NCBI RefSeq assembly: GCF_013114835.1
Contig: NZ_JAAVLW010000001.1
Span: forward strand, 496,001-560,000
Source of the DNA: Bradyrhizobium archetypum
GTDB taxonomy: Bacteria; Pseudomonadota; Alphaproteobacteria; Rhizobiales; Xanthobacteraceae
DNA: 64,000 nt
Direction of reading: 5' to 3'
The notes beneath the pieces were generated by a model. The model was not told the DNA's origin and made no database searches. It was given only the letters and a program-made list of their open reading frames with translations. Shown piece by piece: positions 43,239 to 53,516 of the stretch. A program made the position numbers and the translations under genes. How positions within the stretch are numbered: position 1 is the stretch's first letter; each line of letters starts with the position of its first letter.

Positions 43239-44233
43239 CGGCCTCCTTTGTCGATGTAAGAAATCTACGCCGCGTGTTCGACGTCTCGAAGCCGTGGCTC
43301 AACCGCGTCCTCGAAGGCGGTCATCTCGAATTCCTCAAGGCTGTCGACGGCGTGACCTTCGATATCAAGAAGGGCGAGACTTTTGCGCTCGTCGGCGAAT
43401 CCGGTTCGGGCAAAACGACCGTGGCGCGAATGGTTGTCGGATTGCTGCCGCCGAGCTCCGGCGACGTCATGATCGACGGCGTGTCGATGACCGACGCCCG
43501 GCAGGCCCAGGCACGGCAGCGGTTGCGCCGCCGCATCCAGATGATCTTCCAGGACCCCTATGCGAGCCTCAATCCGCGCTTCCGGGTCGATGCCATCGTC
43601 TCCGAGCCGATCCGCGCCTTCGACCTGATCCAGGGCGAGCGCGACATCGCGGCGCGGGTCGGCGAACTGTTGAGCCTGGTCGGACTGCATCCCGATGATG
43701 GGCTGAAATATCCGCATGAATTCTCCGGCGGCCAGCGCCAGCGCATCGCGATCGCGCGCGCGCTGGCGTCGGAAGCCGAATTCATCGTCTGCGACGAGCC
43801 GACTTCGGCGCTCGACGTTTCCGTGCAGGCGCAGATCCTCAACCTGATGCGCGACCTGCAGGATAAGTTCGGCCTGACCTATCTCTTCATCAGCCACAAC
43901 CTCGCGGTGGTCCGCCACATGGCGACCCGGATCGGCGTGATGTATCTCGGCCGCATCGTGGAGATTGCCGAAGGGCGCGAGCTGTTCGCGTATCCGCGAA
44001 TGCCCTACACCAAGATGCTGCTCGGGGCGGTTCCGGATCTGGCGATGTCCGGACGTCAGCGCATTCCGGTCAAAGGCGAGATCCCCAACCCGATCGACCC
44101 GCCGCCCGGCTGCGCCTTCAATCCGCGTTGCCCGCTGGCGTTCGACCTGTGCCGCAAGCAGACGCCTGAGCTGATCGATGGTGTCGCCTGCCATGCCGTC
44201 AACCATCCGGTTGAGACCGCCGCCGCGGTATGA
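43235..44233 (+). CDS. ABC transporter ATP-binding protein, DppF-like (system 1)
   Basis: A 332-residue ATPase with Walker A GESGSGKTTVAR, signature [10 protein letters not shown], Walker B FIVCDEPTSALD and switch LFISHNLAV. The C-terminus has PPGCAFNPRCPLAFDLC. It pairs with the DppD-like subunit as a heterodimer. It overlaps that gene's stop by 4 bases and is followed, after 103 bases, by the GGT-like gene. Confidence 0.95.
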   Translation: MTASFVDVRNLRRVFDVSKPWLNRVLEGGHLEFLKAVDGVTFDIKKGETFALVGESGSGKTTVARMVVGLLPPSSGDVMIDGVSMTDARQAQARQRLRRRIQMIFQDPYASLNPRFRVDAIVSEPIRAFDLIQGERDIAARVGELLSLVGLHPDDGLKYPHEFSGGQRQRIAIARALASEAEFIVCDEPTSALDVSVQAQILNLMRDLQDKFGLTYLFISHNLAVVRHMATRIGVMYLGRIVEIAEGRELFAYPRMPYTKMLLGAVPDLAMSGRQRIPVKGEIPNPIDPPPGCAFNPRCPLAFDLCRKQTPELIDGVACHAVNHPVETAAAV

Positions 44234-44336
44234 TCACGGGGATGGGAGCAATGCGTGGCATCCCAGCGGTTGGCATCCAGCCTCCGCTGTGGTCAAGTGC
44301 ACCGTTACCGCGATACCAGCCCGGCATTGGATTCCC

Positions 44337-46142
44337 ATGAGCAACATCAATCCCGATCCGTTCACCACCAGGCCGGAAATCGAAGGCACCTTTGGCGTGG
44401 TCACGTCCACGCACTGGATCGCGACCGCCGTCGGCATGTGCATTCTGGAAAAAGGCGGCAACGCCTTCGATGCCGGTGTCGCCACCGCCTTCACGCTGCA
44501 GGTGGTAGAGCCGCATCTGAACGGCCCCGGCGGCGACGTGCCGATCATCGTCCACGACGTCAAACGCAGCCGCACCGAAGTGATTTGCGGCCAGGGACCT
44601 GCGCCCGCGAAGGCCACGATTGCGCATTACAAGAGCGAGGGCCTGGAGATGGTGCCCGGCACCGGCCTGCTCGCGGCTTGCGTGCCCGGCACGTTCGAAT
44701 CCTGGATGCTGCTGCTCCGCGACTACGGCACGATGCGGCTGCGCGAAGTGCTGGAGCCCGCGATCGCCTATGCGCGCGACGGCTACCCGCTGGTCGAGCG
44801 CGCATCCGCGACGATCCAGGTGGTCGAGCAGTTGTTCAGGAAGCACTGGACGACCTCGGCGGCGGTCTACCTGCCGAACAACGAAGTGCCCCGGCCCGGC
44901 ACGCTCTTCACCAACAAGCAGCTCTCGGAAACCTACGCCCGCATCCTCAAGGAAGCGGAAAGCGCCGGCGGCGATCGTGTCGCGCAGATCGAGCGGGCGC
45001 GAAAATCCTGGTCGCAGGGGTTCGTGGCGGAAGCCATCGACAAGTTCTGCCGCACGCAGGACGTGATGGATGTCTCGGGCTCGCCACATCGCGGCGTGCT
45101 CAGCGCCGACGACATGGCGCACTGGCAGCCGACCGTCGAGGCGCCGCTGACCTACGACTACGGCCGCTACACAGTCTGCAAGCCCGGCGTCTGGAGCCAG
45201 GGTCCGGTCATGCTGCAACAGCTTGCGCTATTGAAAGGCTTCGAGCTCGACGGACTCGATCCCGCCGGTCCCGACTTCATCCACCTGCAGATCGAATGCG
45301 CCAAGCTTGCTTTCGCCGATCGCGAAAAATTCTACGGCGATCCAAAATTCACGGACATCCCGATCGCGACCCTGCTGTCGGATGCCTACAACGACAAGCG
45401 CCGCAAGCTGATCTCGAAAGACAAGGCCTCGCTGGATTTCATCCCTGGCTCGGTCGAAGGATTTGGCTCGGTCGTAACACTGCGCCGTGCCGAAGGCCAT
45501 CGCGAGGCGGTCGGCGCTATGGGCGCGGGCGAGCCGACCGTCGGCCGGTTCGGCGAAGTGCGCGGCGACACCGTGCATTTCGACATTATCGATCAGGCCG
45601 GCAACATGGTGTCGGCAACGCCGTCCGGCGGCTGGCTGCAATCCTCGCCGGTCATTCCGGAGCTCGGTTTCTGCCTCGGCAGCCGCGCCCAGATGTTCTG
45701 GCTGGAGGAAGATCACCCGGCCGCACTCGCGCCGGGCAAGCGGCCGCGCACTACCCTCTCCCCCACCATGGCGCTGCGCGACGGCGAGCCGTACATGGCC
45801 TGGGGCTCGCCCGGCGGCGACCAGCAGGATCAATGGACGACGCAGTTCTTCCTGCGCCATGTCCATGCGAAACTGAACCTTCAGGAAGCGATCGACGCGC
45901 CGGCCTGGCATTCCGAACATTTCCCGATCTCGTTCTGGCCGCGCACCGCGCGACCCGGCGTGCTGGTACTCGAAAGCCGGGTGCCGAAGGCCGCCGTCGA
46001 TACGCTGAAGAGCCGCGGCCATGTCGTCGAAATCGGCCCCGAATGGTCGGAAGGCCGCCTCACGGCAGCCTCCAAAGTTGGCCGCCGCCGCCGCGCCGCC
46101 GCCAATCCCCGGGGCATGCAGGGCTACGCGGCGGGACGATAG
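44337..46142 (+). CDS. Gamma-glutamyltransferase family protein (Ntn hydrolase), cytoplasmic type
   Basis: A 601-residue GGT-superfamily protein. It has EKGGNAFDAGVATAFTLQVV near the start and the cleavage-site region RGDTVHFDIID, where Thr412 is the expected autocleavage nucleophile (compare TTH in classical enzymes). The ATG at 44337 gives no signal peptide, unlike periplasmic GGT. The Arg that holds the glutamate carboxylate (in the FREMAP region of Escherichia coli GGT) is replaced, by GQGPAP here. The family also contains oxamate amidohydrolase and YwrD-type enzymes, so the substrate is open. It sits between two peptide ABC transporters and next to a DUF1028 gene. Confidence 0.9.
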   Translation: MSNINPDPFTTRPEIEGTFGVVTSTHWIATAVGMCILEKGGNAFDAGVATAFTLQVVEPHLNGPGGDVPIIVHDVKRSRTEVICGQGPAPAKATIAHYKSEGLEMVPGTGLLAACVPGTFESWMLLLRDYGTMRLREVLEPAIAYARDGYPLVERASATIQVVEQLFRKHWTTSAAVYLPNNEVPRPGTLFTNKQLSETYARILKEAESAGGDRVAQIERARKSWSQGFVAEAIDKFCRTQDVMDVSGSPHRGVLSADDMAHWQPTVEAPLTYDYGRYTVCKPGVWSQGPVMLQQLALLKGFELDGLDPAGPDFIHLQIECAKLAFADREKFYGDPKFTDIPIATLLSDAYNDKRRKLISKDKASLDFIPGSVEGFGSVVTLRRAEGHREAVGAMGAGEPTVGRFGEVRGDTVHFDIIDQAGNMVSATPSGGWLQSSPVIPELGFCLGSRAQMFWLEEDHPAALAPGKRPRTTLSPTMALRDGEPYMAWGSPGGDQQDQWTTQFFLRHVHAKLNLQEAIDAPAWHSEHFPISFWPRTARPGVLVLESRVPKAAVDTLKSRGHVVEIGPEWSEGRLTAASKVGRRRRAAANPRGMQGYAAGR

Positions 46143-46158
46143 TCAGAGAAGAGACGAG

Positions 46159-46865
46159 ATGACCTGGTCGATCATCGCCCGCGATCCCTCAACCGGCCAG
46201 ATCGGCATTGCGGTTGCGACCAGATTTTTCGCCGTCGGCGCGCGGGTGCCGCATATCGCGCCGGGAATCGGCGGCATCGCGACGCAGGCGCTGGTCAATC
46301 CCTATTACGGCATCGACGGCGTAAAGCTGCTGCGCGAAGGGCGCAGCCCGCGCGAGGTGGTGGACACTCTGCTCTCCACTGACGCTGGGCGCCAGGCCCG
46401 TCAGCTTCATGTCATGGACACCAAAGGCCGCATCGCCGCGCATACCGGGCGCGAATGCATCGAGTGGTGCGGGCATATCGAGGGCGATGGCTTTTCGCTT
46501 GCTGGCAACATGCTGGCCGGCGCCGCCGTGCTCGATGATACAGCGAAAGCCTATGCCGCCAACGCCGGCCTGCCCTTTGCACAGCGTCTGATCGCGGCGA
46601 TAAAGGCCGGCGAAGCCGCAGGCGGCGACAAGCGCGGCAAGCAATCGGCGGCGCTATTGATCCATGGCGAGGAGGAATGGTCCGATCTCGACTTGCGCGT
46701 CGACGACCACACCGACCCGCTCGCCGAACTCGAACGTCTCGAACAGGTGAGCCGCGAGCGCTGGGTGCATTTTCGTCGCTTTCTGCCGACGCGGAAAAAC
46801 CCGGCCGGGATCACCGACCGCGCGGTTATCGACGCCAGCGTTCAATCGGCCACGACGGACAAAAC

Positions 46866-46869
<4 letters not shown>
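46159..46869 (+). CDS. DUF1028 family protein (Ntn-hydrolase-like)
   Basis: A 236-residue protein with the DUF1028 N-terminus MTWSIIARDPSTGQIGIAVA and the blocks GGIATQALVNPYYG and SLAGNMLAGAAVLDD. The family has an Ntn-hydrolase-like fold by known structures and no settled function. AGAGAAGAGA lies before the ATG at 46159, 16 bases after the GGT-like stop. Its stop overlaps the next ATPase start (ATGA). It is likely to act on the same imported compound as the GGT-like protein. Confidence 0.9.
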
Positions 46870-47851
<982 letters not shown>

Positions 47852-47855
<4 letters not shown>

Positions 47856-48967
47856 CCGCGCTGCTCGAAGTCGAAGGGCTGGTAAAGCATTTCGTCGCCG
47901 CGCGTTCGGTGTTCGGCCGGCCGACGGCCTATGTGAAGGCGGTCGATGGTGTCAGCTTCACCGTCGAAGCCGGCAAGACGCTGGCGCTGGTCGGCGAATC
48001 CGGTTGCGGCAAGTCCACCGTGAGCCGGCTGGTGCTGCGGCTGATCGAGCCGGACGCGGGTATCGTTCGTTTCGAGGGCCGCGATCTCGGCACGCTCGGT
48101 GCAAATCGATTGCGCGCCTTCCGCCGCGAAGCGCAGATCATTTTTCAGGATCCCTATGCGTCGCTCAACCCGCGCATGACGGTGAGCCAGATTCTGACCG
48201 AGCCGCTGGCGCTGCACGATCTGGTGCCGGCGGCGCGTCGCCGCGAGCGGGTCGAGGAGCTGTTGCGGCTGGTCGGGCTGGAGCCGCGCTTCGCCCGCCG
48301 CTATCCGCATGAATTTTCCGGTGGCCAGCGCCAGCGCATCGCGATCGCGCGGGCGCTCGCCGTGGAGCCGAAGCTGATCATCTGCGACGAGCCGGTTTCA
48401 GCGCTTGACGTTTCGATCCGCTCGCAAATTCTCAATTTGCTACATGACCTGCAGAACCGGCTCGGCCTCGCCTACATCTTCGTCTCGCATGATCTTGCAG
48501 TGGTGAAGCACATCGCTGACCGGGTCGCCGTGATGAATCTCGGCGGCATCGTCGAGATCGGGGACGCCGAGGCGCTATTTGCAGAGCCCCGGCATCCCTA
48601 TAGCCGAGCATTGTTGTCGGCGATTCCAGTGCCCAAGCCCGAAGCCAAACGCAGCCGCATCGTGCTGGAGGGCGAGATGCCGAGCGCGCTCAATCCGCCT
48701 TCCGGCTGCCGATTTCACACCCGCTGCCCCTATGTCATCGCGCGCTGCCGCACGGAGATTCCCTTGCTGCTCGCCGACGGTAGACGGCACGCGACGGCAT
48801 GCCACCGCATAGCTGAACTGCCGGCGCCCGGGGCCATCGTTCCCGCCGATGGCGGCTTCTCGCCGGTGCTGGAACAATTGGTCGCCGCCTTCAGCGATGG
48901 CACGGAAGCTGCAGGCCGCGCCGGGGTTGATATGTCAGACACACGGCCACCGGCGGTGCGATCGTAA
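47852..48967 (+). CDS. ABC transporter ATP-binding protein, DppF-like (system 2)
   Basis: A 371-residue ATPase with Walker [13 protein letters not shown], signature [10 protein letters not shown], Walker [13 protein letters not shown] and switch FVSHDLAVV. It carries [17 protein letters not shown] and a C-terminal extension of about 40 residues beyond the usual end, of low complexity ([14 protein letters not shown]). It overlaps the previous gene by 4 bases; the second binding protein gene starts 18 bases after its stop. Confidence 0.95.
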
Positions 48968-48985
48968 ATCGAGAGGATGGCAGCA

Positions 48986-50497
48986 ATGAAAATCTTTCGT
49001 TTGGCAGTCACCGCAGCGGCGCTGCTGCTGTCGCTTCCGGCGGTCGTTCAGGCCCAGACTACGCTGCGGATCGGGCTCGCCGAGGACCCTGATATCCTCG
49101 ACCCCACGATGGCGCGCACCTATGTCGGACGCATCGTGTTCGCATCGTTCTGCGACAAGCTGTTCGACATCGATGAAAAGCTCAACATCGTGCCGCAGCT
49201 CGCCCTGAGCCACGAGACCTCGGCCGACGGCAAGGAAGTCACCATCAAGCTCCGGTCCGGCGTCAAGTTTCACGACGGCGAGGTCTTCGATGCGGAAGCT
49301 GCCAAGTTCTCGCTGGAGCGCCACCTGACATTCCCGGGCTCGTTCCGAAAACCGGAGCTGGCGGCGGTCGACCATATCGACGTCGTCGATCCCCTCACCA
49401 TCAAGCTGGTGCTGAAGGCGCCCTACTCGCCACTGGTGGCGCAGCTCACCGATCGCGCCGGCATGATGGTGTCGCCCAAGGCGGCCAGGGAAGCCGGCGA
49501 CAAGTTTGGACTGCGTCCGGTTTGCGCCGGTCCCTACAAGTTCGTCGAACGCGTGCAGCAGGACCGCATGGTGTTCGAGAAATTCGCCGATTACTGGAAC
49601 AAGGACAATATCCACATCGACCGCATCGTCTATCTGCCGCTGGTGGACGCGACCGTCCGCCTCGCCAATCTGAAATCCGGCGGCCTTGACCTGATCGAGC
49701 GGGTGCTTGCGACCGATCTCAAGGAGGTGCAGGCGGACACGAAGCTGAAACTGTCCAGCGCGATCGAGCTCGGCTATCAGGGCGTGACGCTGAACATCGG
49801 CAAGGACAAGGCCAAGGGGCCGCTCAGCCAGTCCGCCAAGGTGCGCCAGGCGCTCGACCTCTCGCTCGACCGCGAGGCGATCAGCCAAGTGGTGTCAAAC
49901 GGCGAGTTCAAGCCCGGCAATCAGTGGGTCAACCCTGACCATCCCTATTATCAAAAGGCGTTTCCGGTGCCGAAACGCGACGTGGCCAAGGCCAAGGCAC
50001 TGTTGAAGGAAGCAGGCGTCACGACGCCTATCAGCGTCGACTTCATGGTCTCGAAGGGCGCGGAAACCGAAGCGGCAGCGCAGGTGATCCAGTCGATGGC
50101 GGCAGAAGTCGGCTTCGACATGAAGCTCAGGGTCACGGAGTTTGCGACCTCGCTGAAACAGGCGGAGGCTGGCGAATATCAGGCCTATCTGTTGGCCTGG
50201 AGCGGCCGGATCGATCCAGACGGCAACTCCTACGTCTTCCAGAAGAGCGACGCGCCGCAGAACTACAGCGGCTGGTCCAACAAGGAGGCCGACAAGCTGC
50301 TTGATGAAGGCCGCCTCGTCACCGACCAAGCGCAGCGCAAGGCGATCTATGAGAAGCTGGCGAAGATCGTGCTGGAGGAAAAGCCGCTGCTCTACATCTA
50401 CCACCGCCGCATCCTGATCGCGCACACGACCAAACTTGAAGGCTACAAGCAGATGCCGGACGGCTTGGTGCGCGTGGTCGGGCTGAAGCTGAAGTGA
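48986..50497 (+). CDS. Peptide-type ABC transporter substrate-binding protein (system 2)
   Basis: A 503-residue SBP_bac_5 protein. The signal peptide starts at the ATG at 48986 and ends VVQAQ; AGAGG at 48972-48976 is 9 bases before this ATG, while an ATG at 48977 abuts it and is less likely. Typical blocks are IGLAEDPDILDPTMARTYVG and LRSGVKFHDGEVFDA. It differs from the system 1 binding protein in length and sequence, so the two may bind different ligands. It lies after the ATPase genes, the reverse of system 1. Confidence 0.93.
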   Translation: MKIFRLAVTAAALLLSLPAVVQAQTTLRIGLAEDPDILDPTMARTYVGRIVFASFCDKLFDIDEKLNIVPQLALSHETSADGKEVTIKLRSGVKFHDGEVFDAEAAKFSLERHLTFPGSFRKPELAAVDHIDVVDPLTIKLVLKAPYSPLVAQLTDRAGMMVSPKAAREAGDKFGLRPVCAGPYKFVERVQQDRMVFEKFADYWNKDNIHIDRIVYLPLVDATVRLANLKSGGLDLIERVLATDLKEVQADTKLKLSSAIELGYQGVTLNIGKDKAKGPLSQSAKVRQALDLSLDREAISQVVSNGEFKPGNQWVNPDHPYYQKAFPVPKRDVAKAKALLKEAGVTTPISVDFMVSKGAETEAAAQVIQSMAAEVGFDMKLRVTEFATSLKQAEAGEYQAYLLAWSGRIDPDGNSYVFQKSDAPQNYSGWSNKEADKLLDEGRLVTDQAQRKAIYEKLAKIVLEEKPLLYIYHRRILIAHTTKLEGYKQMPDGLVRVVGLKLK

Positions 50498-50518
50498 CCA
50501 TGATTCGCGTCGTCTCGT

Positions 50519-50565
50519 GTCCCGGACGCGTTGCAGCGCGAAGCGGTGCAACGCTGAGCCGGGAC
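50519..50565. repeat. Nested hairpin repeat within the system 2 operon
   Basis: Three nested pairs: GTCCCGG with CCGGGAC (outer), GCGTTGCA with TGCAACGC (middle) and CGC-gaa-GCG (inner). It lies in the 135-base gap between the binding-protein and permease genes. Confidence 0.75.
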
Positions 50566-50632
50566 CTACCGCCTTTCTTGCGTGGGTCCCAGTTCTGCAG
50601 CGGCGCGCCGCGCCTGGGACACGGATAACGCC

Positions 50633-51574
50633 ATGCTGAATTTCCTCGCGCGCCGTATCGTCCAGCTCATCCCGACGCTGTTCTTCGTCTCGATCCTTAT
50701 CTTCTCGCTGCAGCAATTGCTGCCGGGCGATCCGGCGCTGGTGATGGCGGGTGAGGAGCGTGACCCCGACGTCATCGCACAGATCCGGCAGCAGTACCGG
50801 CTCGATCAGCCGGTGCCGGTGCAATATGTCTACTGGGTCAAGGGCGTGCTGTCCGGAGATTTCGGCGAGTCCTTGCGCAACAAGGTGCCGGTGCGTGAGC
50901 TGATCGCGCAGAAGTTGCCGGTGACGATGCAATTGGCGTCAATGGCGATCGTGATCGCCTTCCTGATCGGCATTCCGGCCGGTATCGTCTCGGCAGTGAA
51001 AAAAGGCACGGCCTGGGACTATGGCGCCAATTTCTTCGCGCTGTGGGGGATCTCGACGCCGAATTTCTGGCTCGGCATCATGCTGATCTTCCTGTTCTCG
51101 ATCCAGCTCGGCTGGCTGCCGGCCTCGGGTTATGTGCCGCCAACCGAGAATTTCCGCGCCAGCATCGCCTCCACCATCATGCCGGCTTTCGTGCTGGGCA
51201 ACGCGATTGCCGCGATCCTGATGCGCCATACTCGTAGCGCCATGCTGCAGGTGTTGGAAAGCGATTACGTCCGCACCGCCCGCGCCAAGGGTCTTCTCGA
51301 GCGCTCGGTCATTCTCAAGCACGCCATGCGCAATGCGCTGACGCCGGTGATCACGCTTGGCGCACTCGAACTGGGTACGCTCTTGTCGGGCGCGGTGCTG
51401 ACCGAGCAGATTTTCTCGATTCCCGGTTTCGGCAAGCTGATCGTGGATGCGGTGTTCAACCGGGACTATGCGGTCGTGCAAGGCGTCGTGCTGACGACGG
51501 CGACGATTTACATCACGCTCAATCTGATTGCCGATGTCGCCTATGTCCTCGTCAATCCGCGGCTGAGGGCCTAA
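50633..51574 (+). CDS. ABC transporter permease, DppB-like (system 2)
   Basis: A 313-residue permease that begins MLNFLARRIVQLIPTLFFV, with LLPGDPALVMAGEE in the periplasmic loop and TARAKGLLERSVILKHAMRN as the coupling loop. The ATG at 50633 gives the family N-terminus. It is separated from its binding-protein gene by a nested hairpin. Confidence 0.93.
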   Translation: MLNFLARRIVQLIPTLFFVSILIFSLQQLLPGDPALVMAGEERDPDVIAQIRQQYRLDQPVPVQYVYWVKGVLSGDFGESLRNKVPVRELIAQKLPVTMQLASMAIVIAFLIGIPAGIVSAVKKGTAWDYGANFFALWGISTPNFWLGIMLIFLFSIQLGWLPASGYVPPTENFRASIASTIMPAFVLGNAIAAILMRHTRSAMLQVLESDYVRTARAKGLLERSVILKHAMRNALTPVITLGALELGTLLSGAVLTEQIFSIPGFGKLIVDAVFNRDYAVVQGVVLTTATIYITLNLIADVAYVLVNPRLRA

Positions 51575-51578
51575 AGCC

Positions 51579-52466
51579 ATGGCCGACACGACGCTCAGTG
51601 CGGTGCCGATTGCCGCCTCCGACGAACTGGAGAGCCCGGCGCGGCGCGCGCTGCGTCGGTTGTTCAAACGTAAGGGCGCGGTGGCCGGCCTCGTCGTAAT
51701 CGCAACCTTCGTGTTGCTCGCGCTGCTTGCGCCGCTGATCTCGCCCTATGAGCCGATCGCGACAAGCTGGTCGCTGGTGCGCAAGCCGCCCTCCGCCCTG
51801 CACTGGTTCGGGACCGACGAGCTCGGCCGCGACATCCTTGCCCGTGTGATCTACGGCGCACGCGCCTCGCTCTTGGCCGGTGCGATCTCGGTCGGGATCG
51901 CGCTGTCGATCGGCGTGCCGCTCGGCCTCCTCTCGGGCTATCGCGGCGGCTTCATCGACGCGCTGATCAGCCGCATCACCGACGCGATGCTGGCCTGCCC
52001 GTTCCTGATCCTCGCGATTGCGCTCGCCGCATTCTTAGGCCCCAGCCTCGGCAACGCCATGATCGCGATCGGCATATCGGCGACGCCGATCTTCGTGCGG
52101 CTGACCCGCGGGCAGGTAATGAGCGTCAAGGTCGAGGATTATGTCGAGGCCGCGCGCGCCATGGGCAATCCGCGCTGGCGCATCGCGCTGTTTCACATCC
52201 TGCCGAATATCATGCCGGCGCTGCTGGTGCAGGCGACGCTGTCGATCGCGGCTGCAATCATCGCGGAAGCCGCGCTGTCCTTCCTCGGCCTTGGCCAGCA
52301 GCCGCCCGCGCCGTCTTGGGGCAGCATGCTCAATGCCGCGCAGCGATTCCTGACCAACGCGCCATGGATGGCGATCTGGCCGGGACTGGCGATCTTTCTC
52401 GTGGTGCTGTCGTTCAACCTGGTGGGCGATGGTTTGCGCGACGCGCTCGATCCGAGGGAGAGATAG
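51579..52466 (+). CDS. ABC transporter permease, DppC-like (system 2)
   Basis: A 295-residue permease with WFGTDELGRDILARVIYGA, the coupling motif AARAMGNPRWRIALFHILPN and the family end GDGLRDALDPRE. It begins 4 bases after the DppB-like stop and ends the 14-kb plus-strand run. Confidence 0.94.
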   Translation: MADTTLSAVPIAASDELESPARRALRRLFKRKGAVAGLVVIATFVLLALLAPLISPYEPIATSWSLVRKPPSALHWFGTDELGRDILARVIYGARASLLAGAISVGIALSIGVPLGLLSGYRGGFIDALISRITDAMLACPFLILAIALAAFLGPSLGNAMIAIGISATPIFVRLTRGQVMSVKVEDYVEAARAMGNPRWRIALFHILPNIMPALLVQATLSIAAAIIAEAALSFLGLGQQPPAPSWGSMLNAAQRFLTNAPWMAIWPGLAIFLVVLSFNLVGDGLRDALDPRER

Positions 52467-52482
52467 GCGCCGCTTTCTTCAA

Positions 52483-52618
52483 CCTCTCCCCGCTTGCGGG
52501 GAGAGGTCGGATCGCTCTTCGCGATCCGGGTGAGGGGGTACAGGTCCATCAGTTAGCTGCAGTGCTCGCGGAGAAAGCCCCTCACCCTACCCCTCTCCCC
52601 GCAAGAGCGGGGCGAGGG
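52483..52618. repeat. Dyad repeat, family B copy 2
   Basis: CCTCTCCCCGCTTGCGGGGAGAGG, then GGATCGCTCTTCGCGATCC, then GTGAGGGG pairing with CCCCTCAC, then CCTCTCCCCGCAAGAGCGGGGCGAGG. It is the same compound layout as at 22533-22662. It lies between convergent genes and can act as a bidirectional stop. Confidence 0.78.
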
Positions 52619-52648
52619 AGCGCAGCGTTATCGCTCGAAATCCGAAAG

Positions 52649-53392
52649 CTAAATCACCAATTCCCGCAGCACCCTTCGGCAATCCATCTCATATTCCAGA
52701 TCAATCACCGGCGGCCGGGCAAAATGCCAGGTCAAACCCGAACGTGCGGCGCCGCGGCGAACCAATGCGTCGGCAAAGACGTGGTGGAAATCGTGGATGG
52801 TGTAGGTCTGCACCGCGGTCGCGTCTTTCCAGCCGAACCCGAACTCTCCCATGCGCCGCTCTATCACGTCGGCGACGTAGCGGACCTTGTCCGCAATGCC
52901 CTCGGAGCTGACATCGCGGTAGCGCACCGTGCGCTCCGCATAGCTCGCGTTGCCTTCCTGCGACTCGCCGCTGCCGGCGATGACAAAGCTCGCCGCCGTG
53001 CTCTGGCTCGGCCGCGTGAACGAAAAAGCGTAGAACGACGGCTCGGCCGGCGGGTCGATCTCCGGGCAGACATTGCTGCGCGCCACCGGATTGGTCGTGC
53101 CGTCATAGACGCCCCACTCCGCCAGCGTCTCGACGTAGCGCAGGTTGAAATTGCGAAAACCATCGTCGGTGAACGCCGCCGGCGATCGCAGTTCGCAGGC
53201 GCAGAACGAGGTCAACGGCCGGCCCGCTGACTGAATAAATTTAGCGACCCGCGCAAATCCTTCGGCCAGCGGCAGCGGCCTGTCGAAGCGCACGCGCTCG
53301 ATTTCGTAGCCGGGATTGGCGGCCACGCCGCCGGAATACTGGAACACGGCCGGAATGAAGCGGTAGTTGCCGGCGGAAAAATTGTTCGTCAT
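52649..53392 (-). CDS. RidA-like protein (possible CnbZ-type deaminase)
   Basis: A 247-residue protein. The C-terminal 110 residues look like the RidA/YjgF fold: VADVIERRMGEFGFGWKDAT, TYTIHDFHHVFAD and ARSGLTWHFARPPVIDLEYE, with Arg of the ARS motif in the place of the RidA active-site Arg. The N-terminal part (NYRFIPAVFQYSGGVAANPG) resembles proteins annotated as 2-amino-5-chloromuconate deaminase CnbZ; that resemblance is from memory and is uncertain. GGGAGG lies before the ATG at 53392. It converges on the second transporter operon. Confidence 0.6.
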   Translation of the reverse strand: MTNNFSAGNYRFIPAVFQYSGGVAANPGYEIERVRFDRPLPLAEGFARVAKFIQSAGRPLTSFCACELRSPAAFTDDGFRNFNLRYVETLAEWGVYDGTTNPVARSNVCPEIDPPAEPSFYAFSFTRPSQSTAASFVIAGSGESQEGNASYAERTVRYRDVSSEGIADKVRYVADVIERRMGEFGFGWKDATAVQTYTIHDFHHVFADALVRRGAARSGLTWHFARPPVIDLEYEMDCRRVLRELVI

Positions 53393-53459
53393 GTGGCCTC
53401 CCTGCTTTTCTCTGCTTCCTAGCATGAAGAGCCGGCGGCGTCGCCTCACGCCGAAACGA

Positions 53460-53493
53460 AAAGCGGCGGCAACGAATCCGTTGCCGCCGCTTT
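53460..53493. terminator. Strong hairpin after the RND pump gene
   Basis: A perfect 15-bp stem, AAAGCGGCGGCAACG (53460-53474) with CGTTGCCGCCGCTTT (53479-53493), and a 4-base loop. T-rich bases follow on both strands (TCGTTTCGG on minus, CGATTTTT on plus). It ends the RND operon 24 bases after its last stop. Confidence 0.88.
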
Positions 53494-53516
53494 CGATTTT
53501 TCCAGGCTGGTGAAGA

